Below, piece by piece: positions 1-8,290 of a stretch of 33,004 nucleotides of DNA. Made by a program: the position numbers and the translations under genes. This stretch comes from Flavobacteriales bacterium (GTDB lineage: Bacteria; Bacteroidota; Bacteroidia; Flavobacteriales; TMED113), in the NCBI GenBank assembly GCA_002863085.1, contig PKDT01000076.1, positions 1 through 33,004 on the forward strand, given 5' to 3'. The notes under the pieces are model-generated. The model did no database searches and was not told the DNA's origin. It saw only the letters and a list, made by a program, of their open reading frames with translations. Position 1 is the first letter of the stretch; the number at the start of each line of letters is the position of its first letter.

Positions 1-674
1 TTTTCATTGACAAAAGACTTTACGAGTCTGATTCCAGAAAAGGCTTCTTGAACGGTGTTTGTTAATGACGATAATGTTTTTTGGACGTCAAAACTTTTTC
101 TATTTATTTTATTGCTAACCTTGTAAATGAGGAATGATAGCAACGGTAGAGGTAAAATTACTACCATTGTTAAAAAAGGACTTATATAGACCATTCTAAA
201 TAAAATTAGAGAAATTAATGTTGTTAGGTTGAAAGAATACATTATCGCAGGCCCCAGATACATTCTGACTCTTGAAACATCTTCTGAGATTCTATTAATT
301 ATGTCACCTGAATCATTTTTTTGATAAAAATTTGGAGATAAATTTTGATATTGTTTAAAAATCTCATTTTTCAAATCATATTCAATGTGTCTGGAAACAA
401 CTATTATATTTTGTCTCATAAAATACATGAATACTCCCTTTAAAATTGCAAAAAGAATTAACAAAACAGAATAAACAATTATTGTTTCAAACAACTTTGA
501 TTGAGATGAAGAAGTGTACAAATTAATTTCTTCAATTATTAAATCAAACGATTTCCCTATTAGGTTAGCTGGAAGAAGAGCAGACAGATTTGATAAAACA
601 ACAAAAACAAAACCTAAAGTTATTTTAACTCTGTATTTTTTTATGTATTTATTTAAATAAAAAAGTTGCTTCAT
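1..674 (-). CDS. ABC transporter half-transporter, membrane domain (5' part; runs off window)
   Basis: The reading frame starts at the ATG complementary to 672-674 and stays open to the window edge, giving the first 224 residues. The protein begins MKQLFYLNKYIKKYRVK and has several long hydrophobic stretches (roughly residues 17-40, 62-85, 145-170 and 172-190). The cytoplasmic segment RQNIIVVSRHIEYDLKNEIF and the later NRISEDVSRVR and QEAFSGIRLVKSF are typical of the type-1 ABC exporter membrane domain (MsbA/LmrA class). The ATP-binding domain would lie outside the window, so the substrate cannot be told; lipid or drug export is usual for the family. It is divergent from the leucine dehydrogenase gene with 77 bp between start codons. 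The family call is strong and the substrate is unknown. Confidence 0.88.
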   Translation of the reverse strand, partial: MKQLFYLNKYIKKYRVKITLGFVFVVLSNLSALLPANLIGKSFDLIIEEINLYTSSSQSKLFETIIVYSVLLILFAILKGVFMYFMRQNIIVVSRHIEYDLKNEIFKQYQNLSPNFYQKNDSGDIINRISEDVSRVRMYLGPAIMYSFNLTTLISLILFRMVYISPFLTMVVILPLPLLSFLIYKVSNKINRKSFDVQKTLSSLTNTVQEAFSGIRLVKSFVNE

Positions 675-691
675 ATGAATTATAAAATATT

Positions 692-722
692 TTTCAATTT
701 AAAAATAAATAAGTTACTTTTG
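692..722 (+). promoter_or_regulatory. Bacteroidota-type promoter for the leucine dehydrogenase operon
   Basis: TACTTTTG at 715-722 matches the Bacteroidota -7 consensus TAnnTTTG exactly. TTTC at 692-695 stands 19 bp upstream, where the -33 element (TTTG/TTG) is expected, with one mismatch. The predicted transcript start near 728-730 leaves a leader of about 22 nt before the ATG at 752. The prediction is by consensus only. Confidence 0.55.
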
Positions 723-751
723 TTCAGCTTTAAAAAATAATAAACGCTACT

Positions 752-1834
752 ATGAAAATTTGTAATATTAGTGAATTAAATGAGATTGATAAGAATGTGA
801 TAGAATATATGCAAAGAAAAACTCACGAAAAGGTAGTATTTTGTTCTGATAACGAAAGCCAACTTAAAGCAATTATTGCAATACACAATACCAACCTGGG
901 ACCTGCGCTTGGAGGAACAAGAATGTGGAATTATGAAAGTATTAGTGAAGCTACTATGGACGTTCTAAGACTGTCAAGAGGGATGACCTACAAAGCATCC
1001 ATAACTGGACTTAATCTTGGTGGAGGAAAAGCTGTGATTATAGGTAATTCAAAAAATAAGACCCCTGAGATGATGAAATCATTTGGCAAATTTGTTGAAT
1101 CGCTAAATGGAAAATACATAACAGCAGAAGATGTTGGAATGACAACTGATGATATGGAGATGATTCATAAAGAAACAAATCATGTCGTTGGAAAACCCAT
1201 CAAACTTGGAGGAAGTGGAGACCCGTCACCATTTACCGCATTAGGCGTATTGATGGGTATGAAGGCTAGTGCTTTCTATAAATGGGGTTCCGAATCCTTA
1301 GTTGGAAAAAAAGTTTTAGTACAGGGAGTAGGAAATGTTGGAAGAAATTTAATAGAGCTATTGTCAAAAGAGAAAGCAATTATACTTGTAAAAGATATTA
1401 ATAAAGACAAACTAATTGACATTTCGAAAAAATTCAATGTTAAAGTAATCGAGGATGAATTTTATAAATGTGATATGGATATCTATGCACCATGCGCATT
1501 GGGTGGAACATTGAATGATAATTCAATACCAAAACTAAAATGTGAAATTGTAGCTGGAGGAGCTAATAACCAACTTGCAAAGGAATATGTTCATGACAAT
1601 CTTCTCATAAAACATAACATTTTGTATGCACCTGATTTCTTGATAAATGCTGGTGGTCTTATTAACGTTTATTCAGAACTAAAGGGTTATTCAAAAGAAA
1701 AAGTCATAAAAAAAACTGAAACCATATTTGATACAACTTTGGAAATATTCAAAAAAGCTGATAATGAAAAAATTTCTACTCAAAAAGCTGCGTTGAAGAT
1801 TGCAAAAAATAAAATTCATAAATCCTACTCTTAA
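752..1834 (+). CDS. Leucine dehydrogenase (Glu/Leu/Phe/Val dehydrogenase family)
   Basis: This enzyme oxidatively deaminates branched-chain L-amino acids to 2-oxo acids with NAD+, or runs in reverse, in the cytosol. The 360-residue length fits leucine dehydrogenase rather than the longer glutamate dehydrogenases. Residues 78-95 hold the substrate-binding block MTYKASITGLNLGGGK, with the two lysines K81 and K93 that correspond to the substrate and catalytic lysines of the family. TAEDVGM follows near 124-130 and GDPSPFTALGV near 156-166. The NAD-binding Rossmann motif GVGNVG lies near 193-198, and GGANNQL near 271-277. It is the first gene of a unit with nusB 3 bp downstream, an arrangement I recall from other flavobacteria. 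Specificity among Leu, Val and Phe cannot be fixed from the sequence alone. Confidence 0.93.
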   Translation: MKICNISELNEIDKNVIEYMQRKTHEKVVFCSDNESQLKAIIAIHNTNLGPALGGTRMWNYESISEATMDVLRLSRGMTYKASITGLNLGGGKAVIIGNSKNKTPEMMKSFGKFVESLNGKYITAEDVGMTTDDMEMIHKETNHVVGKPIKLGGSGDPSPFTALGVLMGMKASAFYKWGSESLVGKKVLVQGVGNVGRNLIELLSKEKAIILVKDINKDKLIDISKKFNVKVIEDEFYKCDMDIYAPCALGGTLNDNSIPKLKCEIVAGGANNQLAKEYVHDNLLIKHNILYAPDFLINAGGLINVYSELKGYSKEKVIKKTETIFDTTLEIFKKADNEKISTQKAALKIAKNKIHKSYS

Positions 1835-1837
1835 TAG

Positions 1838-2704
1838 ATGCTTCCCAGAAGACACATCAGAGTAAAAGTTTTTCAAACTATTTATTCCTTCACTCAAAAA
1901 AATAAACACCTAAAATTTAGTGCTAGAGAAGAGCTTAGAACCAATCTCAACTCATACAAATTGTTGTATAAATTAATTTTAAATATAATATTTGGGATAA
2001 GAGAATTAGCACTAGAAGAAATTGAAATAAATAAAAGGAAGTTTTTACCTACAAAAGAAGATTTAAAGCCAAACAAAAAGTTTGTCAAAAATAAATTTCT
2101 TAAGTCAATATCCTTCAAAAAGATTGATGATGTAATAGAAAGTCACAAAGTAAAAAATATTTCAAAAAAATTATATAAAAAGATAAAAAAATCAAAATTA
2201 TATAGTTCATATTTGAATGAGCCGTTATGCAAATTTGAAAATGAAAAAAATTTTTTTTTAAGAATTGTTAAAAATTATATTATTACTAACCCAATAATTG
2301 ATGAGTTTATCGAAGAACATTCAATATTTTGGAACGATGACATTCTAATAGTATACAATTCTATAATTGAAAATATTAATAATAAACAAAGTATAAACTC
2401 GGTTAATGTCTTCAGAAAAAAAGATGACCAGCTATTTGCTTACAAATTATTAAATAAAACTATTTCAAGCCTAAATGATGTAAATAAACAGATTTATTCA
2501 ATTGCAGAAAACTGGGACAAAGATAGAATTGCACTAACTGATTTAATTTTGTTACAAATTGCAATCACAGAAATTCAAAATTTTCCCGAAATTCCAAATA
2601 AAGTTACAATGGATGAATATATTGAAATATCTAAATACTACAGTACTCCTAAAAGTAAGGATTTTATTAACGGCATACTTGATAAATTTGTCAAAACAAA
2701 TTGA
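1838..2704 (+). CDS. nusB: Transcription antitermination factor NusB, long Bacteroidota form
   Basis: NusB binds boxA RNA with S10 (NusE) and helps antitermination of rRNA transcription. The N-terminal stretch MLPRRHIRVKVFQTIYSF matches the NusB helix that carries the RNA-binding arginines. The C-terminal part, about residues 195-285, has the family signature: WDKDRIALTDLILLQIAITE, then PNKVTMDEYIEISK, then KDFINGILDKF. At 288 residues it is about twice the length of E. coli NusB. The extra material is a Lys/Phe-rich stretch between about residues 35 and 190 that splits the domain, as is usual in this phylum. It starts 3 bp after the leucine dehydrogenase stop and is likely co-transcribed. 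Confidence 0.92.
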   Translation: MLPRRHIRVKVFQTIYSFTQKNKHLKFSAREELRTNLNSYKLLYKLILNIIFGIRELALEEIEINKRKFLPTKEDLKPNKKFVKNKFLKSISFKKIDDVIESHKVKNISKKLYKKIKKSKLYSSYLNEPLCKFENEKNFFLRIVKNYIITNPIIDEFIEEHSIFWNDDILIVYNSIIENINNKQSINSVNVFRKKDDQLFAYKLLNKTISSLNDVNKQIYSIAENWDKDRIALTDLILLQIAITEIQNFPEIPNKVTMDEYIEISKYYSTPKSKDFINGILDKFVKTN

Positions 2705-2771
2705 TTAAAAAAAATTATAAATAACCATAAATATATTTTTTAAAAAAAGTATTTTTACAAAAAAAATTACA

Positions 2772-3278
2772 ATGAAAACATTAAACATATTATTTACATT
2801 TTTATTTCTTCTTATTTCATGCCAAAGCGCATCTGACAAAATAAATAACTCAAATAAGTCTCAAAATAATACACAGAAGACTGAAAATAATACCCCAAAA
2901 CCTCAGTCCAAATCTAATACAGTTAATGCCCAAATTATTGATGAAGGTGGAAACGCATCCTTTTCATGGACGAACCAAGGCGGACAGGTTTGGGACTTCG
3001 GATCTATACAACAAGGTGATGAACCTGAGTTTAAATTCACTTTTGTTAATAACGGATCAGAACCAATGATTATTTCAAACGCCAAAGGTAGTTGTGGCTG
3101 TACTGTACCAAAATGGCCTAAAGAACCAATTCCCCCTAATGGAACGGGTGAAATAAGTGTCAAATTTAACTCTAAGAACAAAAAAGGAGCACAAAATAAA
3201 ACTGTTACATTAACAGCCAACACAACCCCTCCTACTACTAAGTTGAGAGTTACTGGAATGATCGAAGTAAACGAATAA
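2772..3278 (+). CDS. DUF1573-domain lipoprotein
   Basis: The protein has a lipoprotein signal peptide with the lipobox LISC (Cys17). A low-complexity Asn/Ser/Lys/Pro linker of about 35 residues follows, so the domain probably stands off the membrane. From about residue 60 it is a DUF1573 domain, an immunoglobulin-like beta sandwich related to the ASH/MSP family. It has WDFGSIQQGD (74-83), FTFVNNGSEPM (89-99) and the family hallmark SCGCTVP with Cys108 and Cys110. The exact function is not known. DUF1573 proteins sit between nusB and yajC in many flavobacteria, and the gap to yajC here is 1 bp. Length (168 aa) is normal for the family. Confidence 0.88.
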   Translation: MKTLNILFTFLFLLISCQSASDKINNSNKSQNNTQKTENNTPKPQSKSNTVNAQIIDEGGNASFSWTNQGGQVWDFGSIQQGDEPEFKFTFVNNGSEPMIISNAKGSCGCTVPKWPKEPIPPNGTGEISVKFNSKNKKGAQNKTVTLTANTTPPTTKLRVTGMIEVNE

Positions 3279-3279
3279 A

Positions 3280-3591
3280 ATGATTATTCTCTCAATATTT
3301 TTTCAATCAATGCCTAGTGGTGGTCTTGCAGGATTTCTTCCAATAATCTTGATAGTATTTATTTTTTATTTTTTTATGATTCGTCCTCAAATAAAAAAAC
3401 AAAAAGAAGATAGCCTCTTTAAATCAAATATTAAAAAGGGTGACAAAGTTGTAACAATTGGCGGCATACATGGCAAAGTAAATCTTGTGAAAGATGGTAG
3501 AATAGTTCTTGAAATTTCCGATAAACTAAGGATAACAGTGGACACCGATAGTATTTCTCGTGACAAGTCTGTTAAAAAACCCAATAATTAG
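3280..3591 (+). CDS. yajC: Preprotein translocase accessory subunit YajC
   Basis: YajC is a small inner-membrane protein that associates with SecDF and the Sec holotranslocon. The 103-residue product has a single hydrophobic helix (about residues 18-34), directly followed by the near-invariant FMIRPQIKKQKE. The cytoplasmic domain carries GDKVVTIGGIHGKV, the usual YajC signature. The start codon is placed 1 bp after the DUF1573 stop (TAAAATG), which suggests translational coupling. Its stop is followed after 5 bp by coaE. Confidence 0.95.
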   Translation: MIILSIFFQSMPSGGLAGFLPIILIVFIFYFFMIRPQIKKQKEDSLFKSNIKKGDKVVTIGGIHGKVNLVKDGRIVLEISDKLRITVDTDSISRDKSVKKPNN

Positions 3592-3596
3592 AAATA

Positions 3597-4193
3597 TTGT
3601 CATCGTCAAAAATTCCACTCAAGATTGGATTAACTGGGGGTATTGGTTCAGGTAAAAGTACTGTTTGTAAGGTTCTAAAATATTTATCTATACCGATCTT
3701 CAATTCTGATAATATAGCTAAAGAAATATACAAAGACAAAAGTGTTGTCACAGAAATAAAAAAACAGATTGGTGTTACAGTTAATGAGGATAATTCAATA
3801 AACAAAAAAATGTTGTCATTAACAATTTTTAACAACAAGACAAAACTCCAAAAACTAAATAAAATCATACATCCAATTGTTGAAAAAGAATTCGATTTAT
3901 GGTCCCATAACCAAAATAAAAAAATGGTAATAAAAGAGTCTGCACTTTTATTTGAGTCCAAAAGTTTTAAAAAACTTGATAAGATTATTTATGTCTATGC
4001 ATCCCAAAAAAATAGAATTAACAGGGTCATAAAAAGAGATTTAAGAACTAAAGCAGAGGTGTTAAAAATAATTTCAAATCAACATAAGTTTGCTGACATT
4101 AAAAAAAAAGTTGATTACATAATCTACAATAATAATGAACTGTTGGTACCGCAAATAATCAGGATTATCAATGAAATAAAGAAATTATTGTAG
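3597..4193 (+). CDS. coaE: Dephospho-CoA kinase
   Basis: CoaE phosphorylates the 3'-hydroxyl of dephospho-CoA with ATP, the last step of coenzyme A synthesis. The Walker A motif GGIGSGKS is at residues 14-21. SDNIAKEIY corresponds to the conserved D-x3-R/K region, and PLLFE-like SALLFES and KRDLRTKAE (lid region) follow. Length, 198 residues, is normal. The start is TTG at 3597. An in-frame TAA at 3585-3587 and the lack of any ATG before the Walker motif leave no better choice. The 3' end overlaps the convergent DUF7935 gene by 9 bp. Confidence 0.94.
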   Translation: MSSSKIPLKIGLTGGIGSGKSTVCKVLKYLSIPIFNSDNIAKEIYKDKSVVTEIKKQIGVTVNEDNSINKKMLSLTIFNNKTKLQKLNKIIHPIVEKEFDLWSHNQNKKMVIKESALLFESKSFKKLDKIIYVYASQKNRINRVIKRDLRTKAEVLKIISNQHKFADIKKKVDYIIYNNNELLVPQIIRIINEIKKLL

Positions 4194-4700
4194 ATTTTCA
4201 ACTTCAAATCTAATCATCTTTTGTGTTTTTTTAATTAAACTCTGGATACTTTGTTCAGAGCTTATTAATCTTGATGTAAATTTAGCAACACTATCGTCTT
4301 CATCTAAAGAGTCAGAGATGGATGAGATTTGATTAATTAATTTATTTTTGATTAACAACATAGATTCCCAAATATTGTCGGGCACATAAATTTGTTGAGA
4401 TACATTATAATCAAACTCGGAAATAATATTTTTGATTAATATAGTCTTGAGGGATGAATTATTTAATTTATTAACAGGAAGTCTGTTAATCATATTTAAA
4501 GGCTGAATTCTTTCAATTAAAATTACGAGTCTTTCAAATGCTACGAGTTTTGCTTGCACCTTTCTATCTGGTGAACTTGACTTATTTTTATTTAGTTTTA
4601 TATTTTGCCTCCTTAGAAAAAAAATAATAGAAAACGTTATTATTATTATGAGCAAATATATATTATCTATAAAAAATTGCATAAAAGTTAATTCTTTCAT
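4185..4700 (-). CDS. DUF7935-like membrane-anchored protein
   Basis: The product is a protein of unknown function of about 171 residues. It has one N-terminal transmembrane helix (IDNIYLLIIIITFSIIFFL), then a basic linker and a mostly helical cytoplasmic domain. The pattern AFERLVILIERIQPLNMINRL, then ISEFDYNVSQQIYVPDNIW, resembles a family I know from flavobacteria next to coaE, named DUF7935. The ATG at 4700 is chosen. A GTG three codons upstream (4709) and an ATG at 4682, which would begin MQFFIDN, are also possible, and the last fits the family's usual short N-terminus. It overlaps the convergent coaE by 9 bp. Family identity is from memory and should be checked. Confidence 0.75.
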   Translation of the reverse strand: MKELTFMQFFIDNIYLLIIIITFSIIFFLRRQNIKLNKNKSSSPDRKVQAKLVAFERLVILIERIQPLNMINRLPVNKLNNSSLKTILIKNIISEFDYNVSQQIYVPDNIWESMLLIKNKLINQISSISDSLDEDDSVAKFTSRLISSEQSIQSLIKKTQKMIRFEVENLQ

Positions 4701-4760
4701 TAATATCACTATTTTTAAATGTAATTAAATTAATTTAAACTGTATAAATTTAAATGCGAT

Positions 4761-5954
4761 ATGTGCAAACTATCTGAAAAAATACTTAGTATTGAAGAAT
4801 CTGCTACACTTGCAATGGCAAGAAAAAGCAGAGAAATGCGTGAATCAGGTAAAGAAATTATTAATCTGAGTCTTGGCGAACCAGACTTTAACACACCAAG
4901 TTTTATTAAAGAAGCTGCAAAAAATGCTATCGATGAAAATTACTCCAAATATACACCAGTTCCAGGCTACAAAGAGCTTCTGGAGGTTATTTCACATAAA
5001 TTTAAACGAGATAATAACATTATTTATGATCCAAGTCAGATTGTTTGTTCTACTGGAGCTAAACAAAGTATTGCTCAATTAATGATGGTCTTACTTAATA
5101 AAGATGATGAGGTGATTTTGCCAGCACCATACTGGGTTAGCTACAAACAAATGATTAAATTAGCAGACGGAAAGCCAATAGTAATTGATACAAATCTTGA
5201 CAATGATTTCAAAATTACCGCATCTCAACTTAGTAATTCAATTACATCAAAAACTAAAGCATTTTTATTTAGCTCTCCTTGCAATCCGAGCGGATCTGTT
5301 TACTCAAAATATGAACTAGAAGAAATTGGGAATGTTCTTAAAAAACATAAAAATATTACTATAATATCTGATGAAATTTACGAGCACATAAATTTTCGTA
5401 ATAAACATTTTAGTATAGGAGAATTAGAAAGTTTGAAAAATCAAGTGGTAACAGTTAACGGTTTATCCAAAGGATTTGCCATGACTGGATGGAGACTCGG
5501 ATATATCGGAGCTCCACAAAAAATTGCAAATGCTTGTATTAAAATGCAAGGGCAAATAACATCTGCAACTTGCTCAATAACTCAGAGAGCAGCAATAACT
5601 GCTCTAAAGCATGATCCTATTTACCCTAGGAAGATGTGTGAATCTTTTAAATTGAGAAGAAACCTTATAGTTAATGAATTGTCAAAAATTGAAAAAATTA
5701 AGATAAATAAACCAGATGGAGCCTTCTATGTTTTTCCTGATGTTTCTAATTTTTTTGGAAGTCATTATAAAAACATTAAAATTAAAAATTCAGAAGATTT
5801 ATCAATGTTTTTGTTAACTAATTCTGGTGTAGCTACTGTGTCTGGAAATGCTTTTGGAAACGATAACTGCATTAGAATTTCATATGCAGCATCTGAAGCT
5901 GAAATAATAAAAGCTTGCAAGTTAATCAAAAACTCCCTTGAAAGATTAGCTTAA
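4761..5954 (+). CDS. Pyridoxal-phosphate aminotransferase, aspartate aminotransferase type (class I, subgroup Ib-like)
   Basis: The enzyme most likely transfers the amino group between aspartate and 2-oxoglutarate in the cytosol. The 397-residue protein shows the class I fold signatures. These are SLGEPDFNTP near residue 37, STGAKQ near 96, SSPCNPSGSVYS (PLP/substrate Asn), ISDEIYEHI (Asp and Tyr for PLP) and NGLSKGFAMTGWRLGY with Lys237 as the Schiff-base lysine. IRISYA near the C-terminus holds the carboxylate-binding arginine. It matches the bacterial Ib aspartate/prephenate aminotransferases. Its stop codon is immediately followed by the ATG of the PorT-like gene (TAAATG), so the two are probably coupled. 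Some members of this subgroup also act on prephenate; the sequence does not decide. Confidence 0.92.
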   Translation: MCKLSEKILSIEESATLAMARKSREMRESGKEIINLSLGEPDFNTPSFIKEAAKNAIDENYSKYTPVPGYKELLEVISHKFKRDNNIIYDPSQIVCSTGAKQSIAQLMMVLLNKDDEVILPAPYWVSYKQMIKLADGKPIVIDTNLDNDFKITASQLSNSITSKTKAFLFSSPCNPSGSVYSKYELEEIGNVLKKHKNITIISDEIYEHINFRNKHFSIGELESLKNQVVTVNGLSKGFAMTGWRLGYIGAPQKIANACIKMQGQITSATCSITQRAAITALKHDPIYPRKMCESFKLRRNLIVNELSKIEKIKINKPDGAFYVFPDVSNFFGSHYKNIKIKNSEDLSMFLLTNSGVATVSGNAFGNDNCIRISYAASEAEIIKACKLIKNSLERLA

Positions 5955-6644
5955 ATGAAAAAGTCAATTATACTACATGCGTGTTTAATTTGTTTGATTT
6001 TTAACTCATACGGGCAAAGAGAATTGCCACAAAATAATCCAAATTACGACATGCAAACCTACCACTTTGGATTTATTCTTGGATACAGCCAACAAAAATT
6101 GAATATTAAATATTCTGAATTTATGAATAATTATAACGACTATCTTCAAATTTTATCTGATTATGAACCCGGATTTAATGTTGGTATAATAATGGATTTT
6201 AAAATTAAAAATAATTTTAACATAAGAGTAACACCGTCATTTAATTTTACAGACCAAAAGATTTATTACAACAGAGTAAATTATTCTGTTTCACAGCCCC
6301 AAAACAGTGGCTTATCAAATTTTGAGCTACCTATTTATCTAAAGTATAGATCTGACAGGGTTAACAATGGTCGATTATATGTTCTGTTGGGGCCCAAACT
6401 GTCAATTGACATGAGTAGTTTTGAAAAACTATCAGATAATGAAAATCTTGAATTTAAATCCCAAAACTATTCATTGGATATTGGATTTGGAATAGATATC
6501 TACTTTAAATATTTCAAATTTGCTCCAGAGATAAAATACAGTTATGGAATCACAAACATCCTTGAAAAACAACATAACGAATATGACAATTATCTAAATA
6601 GTCTGTCTAGCAGATCTATTCTTATTTCCTTAACGTTCGAGTAA
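5955..6644 (+). CDS. PorT-like outer-membrane beta-barrel protein (type IX secretion)
   Basis: The 229-residue product has a signal peptide ending near SYG-Q (residues 1-20). The mature protein begins with NNPNYDMQTYHFGFILGYSQ, close to the start of PorT/SprT proteins, whose N-termini have an xxPNYDxKxxHFG pattern. The rest alternates polar and hydrophobic residues as expected of an eight-stranded barrel, with FNVGIIMDFKI, LPIYLKYRSDR and FKFAPEIKYSYG strands, and it ends in ILISLTFE. PorT is an outer-membrane component needed for T9SS function. It abuts aspC with no intergenic base, and its end lies 1 bp from the convergent neighbour. The outer-membrane barrel call is strong; the PorT assignment rests on the N-terminal motif and is moderately sure. 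Confidence 0.78.
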   Translation: MKKSIILHACLICLIFNSYGQRELPQNNPNYDMQTYHFGFILGYSQQKLNIKYSEFMNNYNDYLQILSDYEPGFNVGIIMDFKIKNNFNIRVTPSFNFTDQKIYYNRVNYSVSQPQNSGLSNFELPIYLKYRSDRVNNGRLYVLLGPKLSIDMSSFEKLSDNENLEFKSQNYSLDIGFGIDIYFKYFKFAPEIKYSYGITNILEKQHNEYDNYLNSLSSRSILISLTFE

Positions 6645-6645
6645 C

Positions 6646-7482
6646 TTAAAAGGCGAAACCTATAGAAAAATTGGCGTAAAGTGAAAGTGTGGGGTATGTA
6701 GCCATTCTTAATGAATTTCCAAAATTTGGGTTGTAGTTAGCTGCTAGCGGATCTTCAACTTGACCAAAATTATTAGACTCGTCTTCATTTATTTGGAAAT
6801 CAACAACATCGTTTGATGGTAAACTTACAAAATCAATGTCTGGCTTATTGAATTTATTTAAATTAAAAAAGGCACCAATATCAAACTTCAACCTAATTCG
6901 TCTAGCTGTTCGATGGTCGAGTAGTCTCCAACTTGTTTTGTCAAATAAAAAGTTTCCATCTAAAATCCAAGTCCTGTTGATTGTCAATCCACTGTAATTT
7001 TCATTCGCATAACCAATGTTTTTAATATAATCTACTCTTATTTCTTCAGTGTCAAGGAAATGACCTTTAAAACCAAATTCCCAACCCTTTCTTAGCATAA
7101 CGTATCTATATGCCTTAAAAAAACTTGCAATTCTGGACTTCGGATTTGGAAATGATGACATGTTTTGATTTCTTTTGGTAGGATTCCCCAAAATTCCAAT
7201 TTTTAAGAACATATCGGAGTCAAAACCAGAACCTATCATGAGGTATAAACGTTCAGTGTATGACGTTTGACCAGGTGGAAGATTATATTTTAAGGCAACA
7301 GACGATTCTAGACCATAATAAAGTTCAAGAACAGATTTGTCTTTTCCACGCTTTTGATTATGCCCAGGGTCAAGTAATAATAAATTATTGCTTTTATGAA
7401 CAAGGGATATATCCTTCTCGGCAGAAGCAGGGAAGAAAGTTAAGAACGAAACAAGTAAAATAACTACGGTATAATTTTTCAT
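6646..7482 (-). CDS. Exported protein of unknown function, probable outer-membrane protein
   Basis: I do not recognise the family. The 278-residue product has a clear signal peptide (MKNYTVVILLVSFLTFFPASA, cut before or near EKD). The mature part has beta-strand-like alternation and many aromatic residues. It contains SVALKYNLPPG, RLYLMIGSGFDSDMFLKIG, WEFGFKGHF and LKFDIGAFFNL, and it ends in the strand LSLYANFSIGFAF with a C-terminal Phe, the usual ending of an outer-membrane barrel. DPLAANYNPNFGN near the end resembles a loop. It lies between porT-like and the RNA methyltransferase gene, 42 bp downstream of the latter and on the same strand. No function can be assigned. Confidence 0.72.
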   Translation of the reverse strand: MKNYTVVILLVSFLTFFPASAEKDISLVHKSNNLLLLDPGHNQKRGKDKSVLELYYGLESSVALKYNLPPGQTSYTERLYLMIGSGFDSDMFLKIGILGNPTKRNQNMSSFPNPKSRIASFFKAYRYVMLRKGWEFGFKGHFLDTEEIRVDYIKNIGYANENYSGLTINRTWILDGNFLFDKTSWRLLDHRTARRIRLKFDIGAFFNLNKFNKPDIDFVSLPSNDVVDFQINEDESNNFGQVEDPLAANYNPNFGNSLRMATYPTLSLYANFSIGFAF

Positions 7483-7524
7483 AAAAAAGCTTTTGCAAGC
7501 TAAAATAAATAAAAATTATACATA

Positions 7525-8253
7525 TTATCTAATTTCTGATAAAATTATTCCAAAGGCAACAGAGACATTTAAAGATTCAACAGAACTGTTGTGTGATGGG
7601 ACACTAATATTTTTATCTAATATTTCTAATATTTGTTTATTGATTCCATGAGATTCATTTCCAAAGATTAATGCAAATTGTTCATCTGCGATAAATTTCT
7701 TAATTGAACATCCATTGACTGTTGCACCATAGCATTTAATATTCTTATTTTTTATTTCATTTAAAACATCGAATAAATTAATCTTATGCACGACAACCCT
7801 AGAAGCAGAACCCATTGAAGATTGAATTACCTTAGGGTTGTAAAAGTCACATGATTTTTTTGATGTGTAGATATTTGAAAAACCAAACCAATCAGCTGTT
7901 CTGATAATTGTTCCAAAATTACCGGGATCTGTGATATCATCAAGAAATAGAGAAATCTTAGAGTTCAAAATTTTGTCAATATCAAAATCAATATTTTTTT
8001 TTTCAATTACTGCTAGAGAGTTAGCCGGATTTTTAAATGAAGTAATTTTTTTGAGTTCTTTCAACGATAATGATTCGGTATAATTACAATTAATTTTTGA
8101 TACATCGATTGCAAAAACCTCTCTTACGATAAATTTTGATTTTATAAATTCGTTAATTACATTATCGCCTTCAGCTAAGAAGCAATTATATTTTATTCTA
8201 TATTTATTTGACTTAAGTGAATTTATAAACTTAATTTGCCTAGATGATATCAT
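7525..8253 (-). CDS. TrmH/SpoU-family RNA 2'-O-methyltransferase
   Basis: This is a SPOUT-fold S-adenosylmethionine-dependent methyltransferase that modifies a ribose in rRNA or tRNA. The N-terminal substrate-binding part starts ISSRQIKFINSLKSNKYR, typical of the RlmB-like group. Motif 1 is FLDDITDPGNFGTIIRTADWFG, motif 2 includes LIFGNESHGIN, and motif 3 is SVPSHNSSVESLNVSVAFGIILSE. The start is set at the ATG at 8253, where family similarity begins. An upstream in-frame start at 8310 would add 19 hydrophobic residues unlike the family and would overlap the divergent tamL. The exact target nucleotide is not deducible. This gene next to tamL is an arrangement I recall from other flavobacteria. 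Confidence 0.9.
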   Translation of the reverse strand: MISSRQIKFINSLKSNKYRIKYNCFLAEGDNVINEFIKSKFIVREVFAIDVSKINCNYTESLSLKELKKITSFKNPANSLAVIEKKNIDFDIDKILNSKISLFLDDITDPGNFGTIIRTADWFGFSNIYTSKKSCDFYNPKVIQSSMGSASRVVVHKINLFDVLNEIKNKNIKCYGATVNGCSIKKFIADEQFALIFGNESHGINKQILEILDKNISVPSHNSSVESLNVSVAFGIILSEIR

Positions 8254-8290
8254 TTGAAAAAATTTAAAATAATATAAAACAATAATTTCA

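Noticed and set aside
7487-7498. Small palindrome GCTTTTGCAAGC upstream of the 6646-7482 gene
   Set aside because: The stem is only four base pairs with no T-run; it is too weak for a terminator or operator call.
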